The translations under genes and the position numbers were made by a program. The notes beneath the pieces were generated by a model. It was not told the origin of the DNA, searched no databases, and was given only the letters and a program-made list of their open reading frames with translations. Source: Cryptomeria japonica (Eukaryota > Streptophyta > Pinopsida > Cupressales > Cupressaceae). Taken from it: a stretch of DNA of 64,000 bases. The stretch is from contig NC_081412.1 of assembly GCF_030272615.1 (NCBI RefSeq), forward strand, positions 541,402,335-541,466,334, read 5' to 3'. Shown piece by piece: positions 10,335 to 22,720 of this stretch. The stretch's first letter is position 1. Every line of letters begins with the position of its first letter.

Positions 10335-11564
10335 TGTAGTGTCATAAAATTGTGACCCTGAAAATTTACGACTGCATTAGGGTCTTCACGCATGCAAACT
10401 TGAATCCTCTAGCCTGATCGGAGACCAGAGAATGCTTGGCTTGTGAAAATTGCTTCTTCTTGGACCTCCACATCATGTTGTCCACACTCTTCCCTAGAGA
10501 AAGGGGTAGGACAAGGGTGTGACTCCCTTTTCCCCCCTTAGACAGGGGCGTGGCACCCTTGTCCTCCTAGGATAGGGGCATGGCACCCCTATACCTGACC
10601 TATTTTAGGGCAGGACTTTTCTAGAGCATGTCTTGTGGGTTGTGCAGTGAGCAGGAAATTTCCCCAATATTGGCCTATGATGAAATTCAAATCCTTCAAA
10701 CATGTATTTAAGGGGACATTCGCTCTCTCATTTGCAAAGGTTGAATACATTGAAGTTGGATATGTTCAAGGGATCAAGCATTCAAGCATTCTTTTCTAGC
10801 ATTGATCATTCTCAAGTCTCCCTTTAAGGCTAGGTGTTGCATTCAAGTTAAGGATTCAACCATTGAAGAGGAGATTTATTTCAACATGCAATTCCATACA
10901 AGCATTTCTATCAACATTGCTACTACTACCTCCCTTGAGGTGATTTACAATTTAGTCTTTCATTTACATCTACTTGCAATTACTTTCTTTCATTACTTGG
11001 TTCATTCCAAAATTGGGGTTTGACCTAAAGGCAAATGCCCAATCCCAACACATTTCCCTCTATTTTCTCTGTGTAGGTTGCAGGTGTACAACTGTACTTT
11101 TGGATTCAAGATTCATTTGCAAAGGCCAAAAAATCCTTTTCATTTCACAGATTTTTTGGAGGACCATGTACATTCCCACCACAGTCTAGAAAATGTTTTA
11201 TCAAATTTGCAAGGCAACTTCATCTCGACATTTTAATACCAAATCCAGGTGCACAACTTCATCCCATATTCAGATCTCAAGTTATAATCGATTCTTTGTC
11301 ACTTTTGCAGTACACACTTCAATCAATTTCATTTCAAATCAAACAAAGCATAATAAGGAGATCATCATTAACATCCTTAATTCATTAATAATTCAATATA
11401 TCATCTTTGTGTGAAGTTTGGATCTAGTTAATTAGCCCTCATCTCCCTAATGTAATGGTGAAAAGTGCTTGAAGGGTAAATCAATAGTGAAACTATCATC
11501 TCTCTTTGAGGGAAAGGGTAAGTTTTTCTCTTGATCTATCACTCATTATTTTCACGCCATCACA
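10335..11564 (+). repeat. Probable 3' LTR of the Gypsy-like element
   Basis: Starts TGTAGTGTCATAAAATTG right after the purine tract. A TATA-like TATTTAAGGGG lies at about 10707-10717. The 3' end is uncertain; I place it at ...CACGCCATCACA (11564) because LTRs end in CA. Several small frames inside (10802-11414) are not conserved-looking. No matching 5' copy was found at 2-3 kb. Confidence 0.5.
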
Positions 11565-12949
11565 TATATATTGTCAATAATTCATTCATATGTAAATCAA
11601 TAAATATCTAAATTTTGATTAAGTCAAGAACATATGAGAACTTATGAATGATATATAATAATTTATAAATACATTTGATCATCTTATATATAACTTCAAG
11701 CTTGTTATGTAAGAGATCTTCAAAGAGATGACTGACTAGCATCTCTCTCACATATTTCTCCCTTGAAATTTTTTAAAACATGATAACTCTAATGGTTACG
11801 GGAGGAAATTTTAGTTGTGGGAGGCTTGTATTTTTCTATCTTGGAGCTATATTATAAAAGGAATGCTTACAATTAACAAAAATAATATAGAGGATTCAAC
11901 CCTAAATTTATGATAATAAATTCGATCATAACTCACACATTCTTGTCCTATATATAACTCTGAAACACAAATATTTTTTCACATGGATCCATCTTATCAT
12001 AAATTTTCTAAATGGGTTCAAATGGAATATTATTCTATACTTAATTATGACAAGGTATTTTTATCACATCTCCATCATGAATAGGTGTCATTATTTCTAA
12101 TCTCTGTAAACTTGGTGATCTAGTGTAATGAAATAACTTGCACAAAAGAATAATATAATACAAAATATGTTACAAATAATTGATGGGTATGTGTGCAAGA
12201 TCATGGTGTGCCAAAACAGGCCCTTAAGTGACAATGAAATTTCAAAAATTAGAGTTATGCAACTTGATATGAAAAATTGAATAAGTTATGAACATTATTT
12301 TTAAAATATGTAAGAAGAGAATCTATAGAAAATTAAATGTAGTTTCTAAGCTACTAGTTGTTTTTTGAAAAAAAAAATCCTATTTGATGAAAATTTCAAA
12401 TTTCAATGTAGTGGTACAAAAATTTCAAGAAAAAGATAAGAAGTAGGTGTATGTTTGACCACCCTAATCACAATCAAATCATAATATTTTTTTATAATAT
12501 TTATAATATAATTATTATACTCGTGTCTGGATGTAAAACATATTTTTTAATAATTTTTTATAAAGTAAATAATTATTTATGAATTTTTAACTACAACTTT
12601 TCATAAATTCAGAAACTCCTATGTCTGACCACCTTAACTTGGTCAAAACCTTATGAAATTCAATTTTTTTTTAATTTTTCCTTGTAGTAGATGAATCATA
12701 GGATGTGACATATGTTTCAGATTCAAAAAATGTTATATGGTTTAAAAGTTATGAGTGTTGTTCAATTAGTCTATCAACCAAGTCTTTTGTCAAAATTCAA
12801 TTAGAAAATAAATAATAATTATTTATTAAAGTCTAAATAAGAGAAGTCTTATATTGTTGGAAAGCTGAGAACATCCTTAAAAAACCCTTTTCATTTTTTC
12901 AATTTTGGCTATAAAAAAAGTTGTCAGCCACTAGTGTAAAGTCTAGAAA
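11565..12949. other. AT-rich spacer, nothing recognised
   Basis: No long frame, no RNA gene and no clear repeat. Two phrases of the type 'catttgaccaccctaa' / 'gtctgaccaccttaac' (about 12455 and 12632) suggest an old internal duplication. Confidence 0.4.
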
Positions 12950-13440
12950 ATCAAGGAATACTGAAAAACACGTTTTTTCAGTTGACTTTCCAAGCTTGTC
13001 ACTTCCAAGCCAAATTCCAAAGCAAACCTGAACGAAAAGATGGAGGGAAAATTTTATGTTTTAAAATCAGATATCCGTTAAAATCAGATATCCGTTTTTG
13101 AAAAAAAAATAAAATTAATTTTAGTAAATTGGGCATAACTTTTGCATTGTAGATAGAAATTTTAATATTTTATAGGTGTTGGAAAGGTAATTAAGAGATA
13201 TATGATGCGGAATAGGTATATTTTCAATTATTTGTTTTCAAAAATAATTATAATTCATTTAAATTCATCCTTCATTTCTAAAACATAAAAAACTCATGAC
13301 TTTTTCATATGATTTCCCTATTGCATGAATTTTTGTAACAATCATCTCAAAATAAACTAAATAAGTAATTAATAATAGAAAATTTATGAATTTTATTGAG
13401 TTCAATAAATTTTGATAAACCATGTTATCTATGTTTCTTC
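12950..13440 (+). repeat. Left arm of a long imperfect inverted repeat
   Basis: The segment around 13118-13305 ('gggcataacttttgc', 'tttataggtgttggaaaggtaatt', 'aattataattcattt') is the imperfect reverse complement of 19415-19585. Both arms also carry several GATATCCG words on their outer side (13061-13095; 19619-19740). The outer limit of the arm is approximate because similarity fades. Confidence 0.75.
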
Positions 13441-13690
13441 CTTTCTCCACCTCTCTCTCCTAAACCTATCACTCCACCTGTTTGTTTCTTCCTCCCTCTC
13501 TTTTATCCATATTTATACATCTCTCTCTAGAACTATATCTCTAATTGTCATTGAATACGTCATTCATTCTCTCAAGCTCTACAAGGTGCTTATATTTCTA
13601 CCTCTTCATAGTTTCCTCCTCTATGTCGCTCTCTCTTCCCTAAGATCTAAACTAGTCTCTCTGCATTTCCTTCTCATCTCTAGCAACAAA
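13436..13690 (+). repeat. Pyrimidine-rich tract
   Basis: CT-rich (ctctctcc) sequence immediately inside the left arm. Its counterpart inside the right arm is purine-rich (18255-19260), consistent with inverted symmetry. Confidence 0.6.
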
Positions 13691-14480
13691 ATTCAGAGAG
13701 GACAAGGAGAGGCATATGGAAGTATTAGAAAAAGGAGAGGGGGAGAGAGGTGATAAGGAGATATTAATTGGGCGGAAGTGAGAGTGAGAGAGAGAGAGAG
13801 AGCTAGAGGTAATTAGGTGGAAGGCAAGGAGAGAGAGGGAGTGGGTGATTGGGGTGAAGAGAGAATGAGAGGGAGAGTTTGAGATTATTAGGGGGTAGGA
13901 GGAGAGGGGGAGAGGGGAAAGTATCAACAAAGAGAGAAGAGAGATGGGGACAGAGGTGAAGAGAGACATAGAGAGTAATTAGGGGGTGGGGAGAGGGGGA
14001 GAGGGACATATCTATAAACCCATAGGAGGAGAGAGGTGATCAAGGGTAATTGAGGGAAAGAAATAATGTGAGAGAGAGTTAGGTATAATTATCGGATAAG
14101 AAGAGAGGGAGAAGAGTACATATCAACAAAGGGAGAGAGGGAGAGATGTGGAGAGAGGTGAATAGAATGATAGAGAGGATAATTAGAGGGAGCAGAGGGG
14201 AAGAGGGAAGTATTAACAAAGAGATAGACTAGATAGAGGGTAATTAGGGGCCTCTCTCCCCATCTCTCCCCCCTCTTTCTTTATTGATACTCCCTCCATC
14301 TCTCTCCCCCCCTCCCCTTCCCCTAATTACCTTATCTATAGACCTCTCTCTTTGAACCTGTCTCCTCATCTCTCCCTCTCTCCCTTTGTTGATACTTTCC
14401 CATCTCCCCTCTCCTCCCAACCCCTAATTACCCCCAACTCTCTCTAATTCTCTCTTCCCCAAATGCCATCTCTCTGTCAT
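13690..14480. repeat. GA-rich/CT-rich inverted repeat
   Basis: 13690-14249 is GA-rich with recurring 'gtaattaggggg' and 'agtatcaacaaag' phrases; 14250-14480 is CT-rich with 'cccctaattacc' and 'ctttgttgatactttccc'. The second half is an imperfect reverse complement of the end of the first, with the centre near 14248. Long frames here (e.g. 13652-13969) are Ser/Leu/Pro low-complexity artefacts. Confidence 0.75.
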
Positions 14481-14499
14481 ACCTATCCTCACCTCTAAC

Positions 14500-17400
14500 T
14501 TTACCATATGACCCCTTAGTTGTTGTTAGGGGTCATATTGTGTCCTAATGAGTCATATCGTTTCCTATGAACCCTTAGGACATGATATGATGTTGTTCTA
14601 ACAGGTCATATTGTGTCTTAAAGGGTCATATGGTGTCCTATGACCTCTTAGGACACTATATGACTCCTTAAAACACTATATGGTGTTTTTATGGGTTGTA
14701 TGGTGTCCTAAGGGGTCATATGGTATCCTATGACCCCTTAGGACACCATATTGTGTTGTTAGTGTTTGTATGGTGTGCTAAGGGGTCATAAGATATCATA
14801 TGACCACTGAGGACACCATATGACCCATAAGGTGTTGTTAGGGGTCATATGGTGTCCTATGACCCCTTAGGACACCATATGGTGTCATCATGGATTTTAT
14901 AGTGTCCTAAGGGGTCATATGGTGGCCTATGACCCCTTAGGACACTATAGGACCCCTTAGGACAACATATGATCCCTTAGGTGTCGTTTGGGGTCATATT
15001 GTATCCTAACAGGTCATATGGTGTCTTATGACCCCTTATGAAACCATATGGTGTCGTTAGGGGTTGTATGGTGTGTTAAGGGGTCATGTTGTGTCTTAAG
15101 GGGTCAAAGGACATCATATGACTACTTAGGACACTATATGACCCATTAGGTGTCGTTAGGGGTTATATTGTGTCCTAAGGGTTCATATGGTGTCCTATGA
15201 CCCCTTAGGTGTTGTTAGGGGTCATATTGTGTCCTAACGAGTCATATGGTATATTATAAAACCTTAGGATACCATACGACATCTTATAACCCCTTAGGAT
15301 ACAATATGGCATCGTTAGGGGTTATATGGTGTGCTAAAGGGTCATATTGTATATTAAAGGACCATAGGACATCATATGACTCATTAGGACACCATATGAC
15401 CCCTCAAGTGTTGTTAGGGGTCATATTATGTCCTAAAGGGTCATATGACTCATTAGGACACCATATGACCCCTTAGGTATCATTAGACATATTTTTGTGT
15501 CATTAGGGGTCATATGGTGTCCTCTAACCCCTTAGGACACCATACAATGTCGTTCGGGGTCATATGGTGTCCAATGACCCCATAGGACACAATACGACCC
15601 CTTAGGTGTTGTTAGGGGTCATATCATGTGTCCTAACGGGTCATATGGTATCCTACAACCCTTTAGGACACCATATGGTGTCGTTAGGGGTTGTATGGTG
15701 TGCTAAGGGGTCATATTGTGTCCTAAAGGTTCCTGGGACATCATATAACCCCTTAGGAAACCATATGACCCCTTCGGTATCGTTAGGGGTCATATTGTGT
15801 CCTAAGGGGTCATATGGTGTCAAGTGACACCATATGAACCCTTAGGACACCATATTGTGTCACTATGGGTCTTCTTGTGTTCTAAGGGGTCATATGGTTT
15901 TTATGACCCCTTAGGACACCATATGGTGTCTTAAAGGGTCGTATGGTGTCATAAGGGGTCATATGGTTTCCTAAGTGGTCGTATGGTGTCCTATGACCCC
16001 TTAGGACACTATATGATGTTGTTAGGGGTCATATTATGTCTTAAGGGTTCATATTGTGTCCTATGACCCCTTAGGACACCACATGGTGTTGTTATGGGTC
16101 ATATGGTGTTCTAAGGGGTCATATGGTGTTCTAAGGGGTCATATGGTGTTCTAAGGGGTCATATGGTGTTATATGACCCTCTATGACACCATATTATATT
16201 GTTATGGGCCGTATGGTCTCCTAAGGGGTCATATGGTGTCCTATGACCCCTTAGGATACTATATGGTGTCATTATGCATTGTATGGTGTCCAAAGGGGTC
16301 ATATGGTGTTTATGACCCCTTAGGACACCATATGGTGTCCAAAGGGGTCATATGGTGTTTATGACCCCTTAGGACACCATATGGTGTCATTAGGGGTCAT
16401 ATGGTGTTTATGACCCCTTAGGACACCATATGGTGTCATTAGGGGTCATATGGTGTGCTAAGGGGTCATATGGTGTCATATGACCCCTTAGGTATCATTA
16501 GACATCATTTTATGTTGTTAGGGGTCATATGGTGTCTTATGACACCCTAGGACACAATATGACCCCTTAGGGCACCACACAGTGTCGTTAGGGGTCATAT
16601 GGTGTCCTATGATCCCTTAGGACACAATATGACCCATTAGGTTTTGGTAGAGGTCATATTGTGTCCTAATGGGTCATATGGTGTCTTAAAACCCCTTAGG
16701 ACACCATATGGTGTCGTTAGGGGTTGTATGGTGTGCTAAGGGGTTATATGATTTCAGGACACCATAGCATGTCGTTTTGAGGCTTCTTGTGTTCTAAGGG
16801 GTCATATGGTGTTATATGACCCCTTAGGACACCATATGACCCCTTAAGACACCATATGGTGTTGTAAAGGGTCGTATGGTGTCGTAAGGGGTCGTATGGT
16901 GTCCTAAGGGGCCATATGGTGTCCTATGACCCCTTAGGACACTATATGACATCATTAGGGGTCATATTATGTCCTAAGGGGTCATACTGTGTCTTATGAC
17001 CCCTTAGGACACCACATGGTGTCGTTATGGGTCGTATTGTGTTCTAAGGGGTCATAAGGTATTCTATGACCATCTTGAAAACCATATTATGTTGTTATGG
17101 GTTGTATGGTCTCCTAAGGGGTCATATGGTGTCCTATGACCCCTTAGGATACCATATGACCTTTTAGGACACCATATGGTGTCATTATGTGACATATGGT
17201 GTCCTAAGGGGTCATATGGTGCTCTATGACCCCTTAGGACACCATATGACCCCTTAGGACACCATATGGTTTCATTAGGTGTCGTATGGAGTGCTAAGGG
17301 GTTATATGGTGTCCTATGACCCCTTAGGTATCCTTAGGTGTCATTTTATGTCGTTAGGGGTCATATGGTGTTCTATGACCCCTTAGGACACAATATGACC

Positions 17401-18250
17401 CCTTAGGTGTTCTTAGAGGTCATATTGTGTCCTAACAGGTCATATGGTGTCCTACGACCCCTTAGGAAAACATATGGTGTCGTTAGGGGTTGTATGGTAT
17501 GATAAGGGGTCATATTGTGTCCTAAAGATTCCTAGGACATCATATAAACCTTGAGGACACCATATGACCGTTTAGGCATTGTTAGGGGTCATATTGTGTC
17601 CTAAGGGGTCATATGGTGTCTCGTGACACCATATGACCCCTTAGGACACCATATCATGTTGTTATGGGTCTTCTTGTGTTCTAAGGGGTCATATGGTGTT
17701 ATATGACCCTTTAGGATACCATATGACCCCTTAGGACACCATATGGTGTCGTAAGGGGTCATATGGTTTCCTAACAGGTCATATGGTGTCTTATGACCCC
17801 TTAGGACACTATATGACCCCTTAGGTGTTGTCAAGGGTTGTATTGTGTCCTAATGGGTCATATGGTGTTTTGTGACCCCTTAGGACACCATATGACCCCT
17901 TGGGACACAATATGGTCCTATGGGTAGTATGGTATCCTAAGGGATCATATGGTGTCCTATGAGCCCTTAGGACACTATATGACCCTTTAGGACACCACAT
18001 TGTGTCATTAGGGGTCGTATGGTGTCCTATGGGGTCATTTATTGTCTTATAACCCCTTAAGACACCATATGGTGTCATTAGGGATCTTATTGTTTCTTAA
18101 GGGGTCATATGATATTTTTTGACCTCTTAGGATGTCATATGACCCCTTAGGAGACAATATTGTGTTGTTAGGGATCATATTATTTCCTAAAGGGTCATAT
18201 GGTGTTCTATGACCCCTTAAGAGACCATATAACCCCATAGGAGACCATAT
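14500..18250. repeat. Minisatellite of a 20-bp unit in both orientations
   Basis: About 3.75 kb built from CATATGGTGTCCTAAGGGGT and its reverse complement ACCCCTTAGGACACCATATG, many units with small changes. Where a forward unit meets a reverse unit the sequence forms a hairpin with 13-bp arms (ATATGGTGTCCTA / TAGGACACCATAT) and an 8-base loop (TGACCCCT). This arrangement recurs throughout. Long frames of 60-128 codons here repeat every 20 residues because 3 x 20 bp = 60; they are by-products of the repeat. About 185 units would fill the array. Confidence 0.93.
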
Positions 18251-18254
18251 GTAC

Positions 18255-19260
18255 TAAGTTTAAAATAAGGAGAGATATAAGGGTGAAGAGAGATGAAGAG
18301 CTAAAGAGAGGGAGAAGAACTCAAGGACAAGGACATAAATAGAGATATACATATTAAGGAGTATGAAGTGAGAGGGAGAAAAACTAAAGGACAAGGATGG
18401 ATATAAAGTGGTAGAAATATCTAGATATTGAAAAGGAGAGAGGAAGATAGAGATAAAAATATAAGATAAAGGGAGAGGGAGATGAATAGATATAGAGAAA
18501 GAGAGAGGTAAAGGCAAAGATAAATATATAAAGAGATGGATAAAAATGGATAGAGAGGGGTAAAGAGAGTGAGATAAAAAAAGGAAGTGATAGAGAGATA
18601 TAAAGGAAGAGAAATATCGATAGATAGATAGATATAGATAGTGCAAGAGAGTGAGAAAGAGAGATAGAGATTATAGATAGGGATAGATAGAGAGGGAGAG
18701 AGAGAAAGAGGGAGATATAGAGATATATAAAGGCACTATAGAGAATGATGTTGGGAGAGAGACAAAGATATATAAAGATGGAGTAAATAAAGAGATAAAG
18801 GTAGAGAAAGGGAGATATACTTCAAGAGGGTGATAGAGGAAGAGACAGAGAAGTATATTACTCATGTATAAAGGAAGATATATAAAGATAGAGGAACATA
18901 TAGAAAGAGATATTGATAGGGAAAGAAATGTAGTTGTGAAGATGGAGATAGTGATAGATAGGGATAGAAAGTGATAGAGAGAGTAAGACAAATAGAGGGA
19001 GAGATAGAGTGAATAAGTGAGATTTAGAGAACATGAAGATATATCTATAGGGATATAGAGATAGAGGGGACAAGATAGGGAGAGAAAGGAGGTGATAGAG
19101 ATAAGTAATATGTAAGTATAGGTAGGATAAGGTAAAGGAGGAAGATAAATAGAGAGAAGAAAGATTATTAGAGAGAAATATAGAAATAAGGAGGACAATG
19201 AGGGAGTGGGAGAGGGAGAGATAGGAATAGAAAGATGGAGATATATGTAGAGATGCATGT
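18255..19260 (+). repeat. Purine-rich GA/GATA tract
   Basis: About 1 kb of 'agagatagagat' type sequence. The minus-strand frames of 128 and 195 codons (Ser/Leu/Tyr/Ile) are translations of this tract and are not genes. Confidence 0.8.
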
Positions 19261-19269
19261 AACTTGGGA

Positions 19270-19830
19270 ATTTATTTATCTATATGGGATGATAAAATAA
19301 GTAACATAAGTAGAGAAGAAAGAGATAGATAAAATGTATTTATATATGTATAGATAGACAAGTGATAGATAAAGGAGGTGATAGGAAAAAAATGAGACTT
19401 TGTATGTAAAATTTGTGAGTATTTAATGTTTTAAAATTGAAGGATTAAATTAAAATGATTATAATTGATTTTTGGTCTATAATATCATTAAACTACCTTT
19501 TCCATTTGATAGGTCTCTGAATTACTTTTCCAATGCCTATAAAAAATCAAAATTTCAATAAGAAACGTAAAAGTTATGCCCATTTTGCTAAACTATACTT
19601 CCTATGTTGACAAAAATAGATATCCGATTTGAAAAAGTATGACATCACAATAGTGACATCACAAATTGGATATCCATTAATATTGGAAATCTGATATTAA
19701 CAGATAACCAAATATCCGATATTAATGGATATCCGATATGGTTTGGTATTACAAAACCGAATTCCAATTTTGGCCGACCCAAACAAAAAGTCAAAGTGGA
19801 TTTTGGCATGTTTGGAAAGGTTTAAAACAC
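19270..19830 (-). repeat. Right arm of the long imperfect inverted repeat
   Basis: Reverse complement partner of 12950-13440. Clearest match is 19415-19585 ('ccttttccatttgatagg', 'ttttccaatgcctataaaaaat', 'aaagttatgcccattttgc'). GATATCCG words occur at 19619-19740. Confidence 0.75.
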
Positions 19831-20549
19831 ATTTTTTTCTCCATTGCCACTTTTTTGCCCCCCATGATCTTCCACATAACCTGATATTATTGATATAATT
19901 AGACAATTATAGGGATAAAATCCAAATATATCCAATAATATCAAAATTAATCATATTGTGATAAACTAACTACCAACTCCTATGTATACCCTACTTATGC
20001 GTTGAATGCCACCCAATCCCATATTAGATGCTTAACAATAACACGTAGAAATATTTAATTATTTAAACAATAATATATTATAATAATCATAAAATTAAAT
20101 TCAGACTTAAGGTATGAAAATGCTAACTACAACAAATTCCCACTAAAGTTTTAAGGTCACAAGATGTCCTCCTCTACAAAGAAGTGTTATCATCAAAAAA
20201 ATTAGAAATTGTAGATGTTTTTGCACCAATTTTTCATATTCCCACGTGTCCATGTCAACTAAGAAATTCTTCCACTCTATGAGTGTCCTAATTTTCAAAT
20301 CTTTTATGTATATCTAGAAAATTAAGTCTTGAGATGATTTTTTTCTATATGTATATCATAGGTAGCATTATTTATTTTAAAAATTTGGACCAATTATCTT
20401 ACATTATTATATGGTCCTACTACTTTTGATGTTCTCCTTGTAGCTAGATAGTACTACTATTTCTCAAACATTTTGATGTAGTTTTTTTAAAAAAGAGGTG
20501 AAGCATAGTAGATGGTATCCTAGAATTGATTAAATGGAATTATCAGATC
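19831..20549. other. AT-rich spacer
   Basis: No recognisable gene or repeat. Confidence 0.4.
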
Positions 20550-21240
20550 TCTTTTGAGAGGCAATCCTCTTAGATCATATTTTAAAATAGCCTAGATATT
20601 TAGTGATGTAGGAATATTTGGTAAGTCTACTTTCAATAGTAACAATTGAGTGACACCAATATATACTTTTTTGTTAATCATTTTTTTATATTTGATGTAA
20701 TCTTACCATCTATAGCTACTGTGTACGTAATCCATTTATTTCCAATTTCTCACACTCTAAGAGAAACTACATGAACAACCCCTACAAGTTCATCTTAATT
20801 CTTCTTAAAGAAATAATCTCCTAAACTAGAAACATTATTTTTATTCTACCAATCAAAAAACTCTTCTACCTACCTTGCTATTATCATTTCTTGGGACATA
20901 AAGTTTGGATAGAACATGTATGCATCATAATAATATGATCCTTTAAAACCCTTAGGGATAATTCCATTCTTTCTTCTCTATAATATTCTCCACTCTTAAA
21001 AACAAATTTTGGAATCAACTAAGTAGTATGATTTTTACCTATATTTACATTAATTTTGTATGATAACTAAAGTAGTTATCCACAATGTTGTCATCATAAT
21101 ATGAAGTGAATTCCTCTTGGAAATAAATCCAAGTGACAAAATAAATCTTCTTTTTTTTCTTAACATAGTCAATGATATGAAGTGGATTTGGTTTTCCATG
21201 TACAAGGATTTCATTACAATTATTGTTGACAAGGAACATG
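20550..21240 (-). pseudogene. Unrecognised decayed reading frame
   Basis: The minus strand from 21239 encodes a 64-residue frame (starts MFLVNNNCNEILVHGKPNPL; Tyr/Lys/Asp-rich) and continues with stops through phrases such as GSYYYDAYMFYPNFMSQEMI (near 20930) and EIGNKWITYTVAIDGKI (near 20740). The residue mix looks like protein rather than random AT-rich sequence, but several stops break it. I do not recognise the family. It may be the remains of a transposon gene. Confidence 0.3.
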
Positions 21241-22250
21241 GTAAAGATGAAAAATTTCTCTTTTTGGCATAGCTATTTGGTGCAAAATTCTTATCTAGAT
21301 AGACCTATTGAAGTGATGATACATCTTTAGATCTACATAAAAATCAAACCATCATTTTCGTTAGAAATGTAATCTAATTTTCAATTATTATTACATGAAT
21401 CGACTACCTTAAATTATATATCAATCACAAGGGACTCAATTCTCTTTGATAATGCATTGATTTATACTCATGATTGTCATCTCTACCTTCAATGATAAAA
21501 CATATACCTTAACCTTGGCCTTTTCTTGCCTCAAATGTTAAATATTATTGGGATCAATTACCTCATTTTATATATTATCATTGTCTAGACATCTCCACAT
21601 GTGATTGCATTATTTTTGCTTCTTGTGGTAGGCCCTACCTTGATGGGAAAATAAATAAGTAATAAATCACATACAATAAATTCAAATTCTCTAAAAATTA
21701 ATTAACTTATAGAACTCACCGTGATTTTTTTTCATATTTAACTAATACACAACCTTCTGAGAAAAATTGGAGGAAACACTAATCTCACAAAAACTTATTT
21801 GATCATTTGAGTTGGGATAACTATATGTACACTACAGGATTAAGGAAATGAAATCAAGAATTGGGAAATAAATATTGGGTTGTGTGTTCCATCAATCAAA
21901 ATAAATCTATACTAAAAACATTGATGATTACACAACTTATTTTCAAGAAGAAAATCAATCAAGAATATTAGTTTTTGATTAAGGAAAAAATAGGTTTTGA
22001 TAGTGACTTAGAACCCCAAACAATAGATTTTAAATGGACCCCAAACCCTTAGATTTTTCAGGGAACTAGGCCCCTTTAGTAGAATGCTGACATTAGATGA
22101 AACAAAGGAAAACAATAACCAAACCACAACTACCTACAAAAAAATAAATCATTAAGGAATAGACTATAAAAATATGATAGTTGAAGCCATCAAACCAAAC
22201 AACCGAGGCAATCATGAGAAAAGGTTTTTTCTAGGCTTCCTTAAACTTAA
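21241..22250. other. AT-rich spacer
   Basis: Weak minus-strand coding look near 21480-21650 without a usable frame; nothing named. Confidence 0.3.
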
Positions 22251-22263
22251 AATTTGGTTTTAA

Positions 22264-22720
22264 CTAGGCTCCCATAACCGTCAACTCCAGCAAAAATATG
22301 ATATCACATAGTAATCTAACTGAAAAAACCTGAACCTCCCAAACCACCAAGAGGATTAAGAGGAACATAGGGTTTTGATAGGCTCCCAAAACCATGATGT
22401 AACATTCAACAAAGGCCCACAACTTGCAAGTCAAACCCTCTTCTACAAAGACCCTCTCCACCTCAATTAAATAGGATCCCACCTCAATAGGAACATTAGA
22501 GAAAGACACAACTAGGAAGAAGAACTAGGCTCTTGATCAATCCCCACATTTAGGTAGCCAAAGATAAGAAGAGACCTCACAAAACAACTTACAACCTCTC
22601 TCACAAGACAAGTCACCACCTCCATAAGAGATGTCGGTGCCACCTCAATAGGAACTGTAGAAGAGGAAGAAATGAGCAGAAAGAGGCAAACCCAATCCTT
22701 AGTTGAGTAAAAGCATAATA
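22264..22720 (-). other. Fragment of an unrecognised repeat (part 1)
   Basis: Contains the phrase CCACCTCAATAGGA near 22471 and 22652 and an 81-codon minus-strand frame of hydrophobic residues at 22264-22509. The same phrase recurs at about 23688, so this and the block at 23680-25110 look like one old element split by the AT-rich block 22720-23670. Confidence 0.35.

Noticed and set aside
10335-11564. Pairing of this LTR with 2.0-2.96 kb as 5' and 3' LTRs of the same element
   Set aside because: I could not align the two by eye beyond TATA-like words, so I left them as separate features.
14500-18250. Multiple frames of 60-85 codons with GSYGVLRGH-like repeats
   Set aside because: They repeat every 20 residues because the DNA unit is 20 bp, exist on both strands and lack any start or length consistency. 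They follow from the minisatellite.
14500-18250. CRISPR-like array
   Set aside because: There are no unique spacers; units are contiguous and in both orientations, and the context is a plant nuclear genome.
18260-19258. Minus-strand frames of 128 and 195 codons
   Set aside because: Ser/Leu/Tyr/Ile low-complexity translations of a GA/GATA tract.
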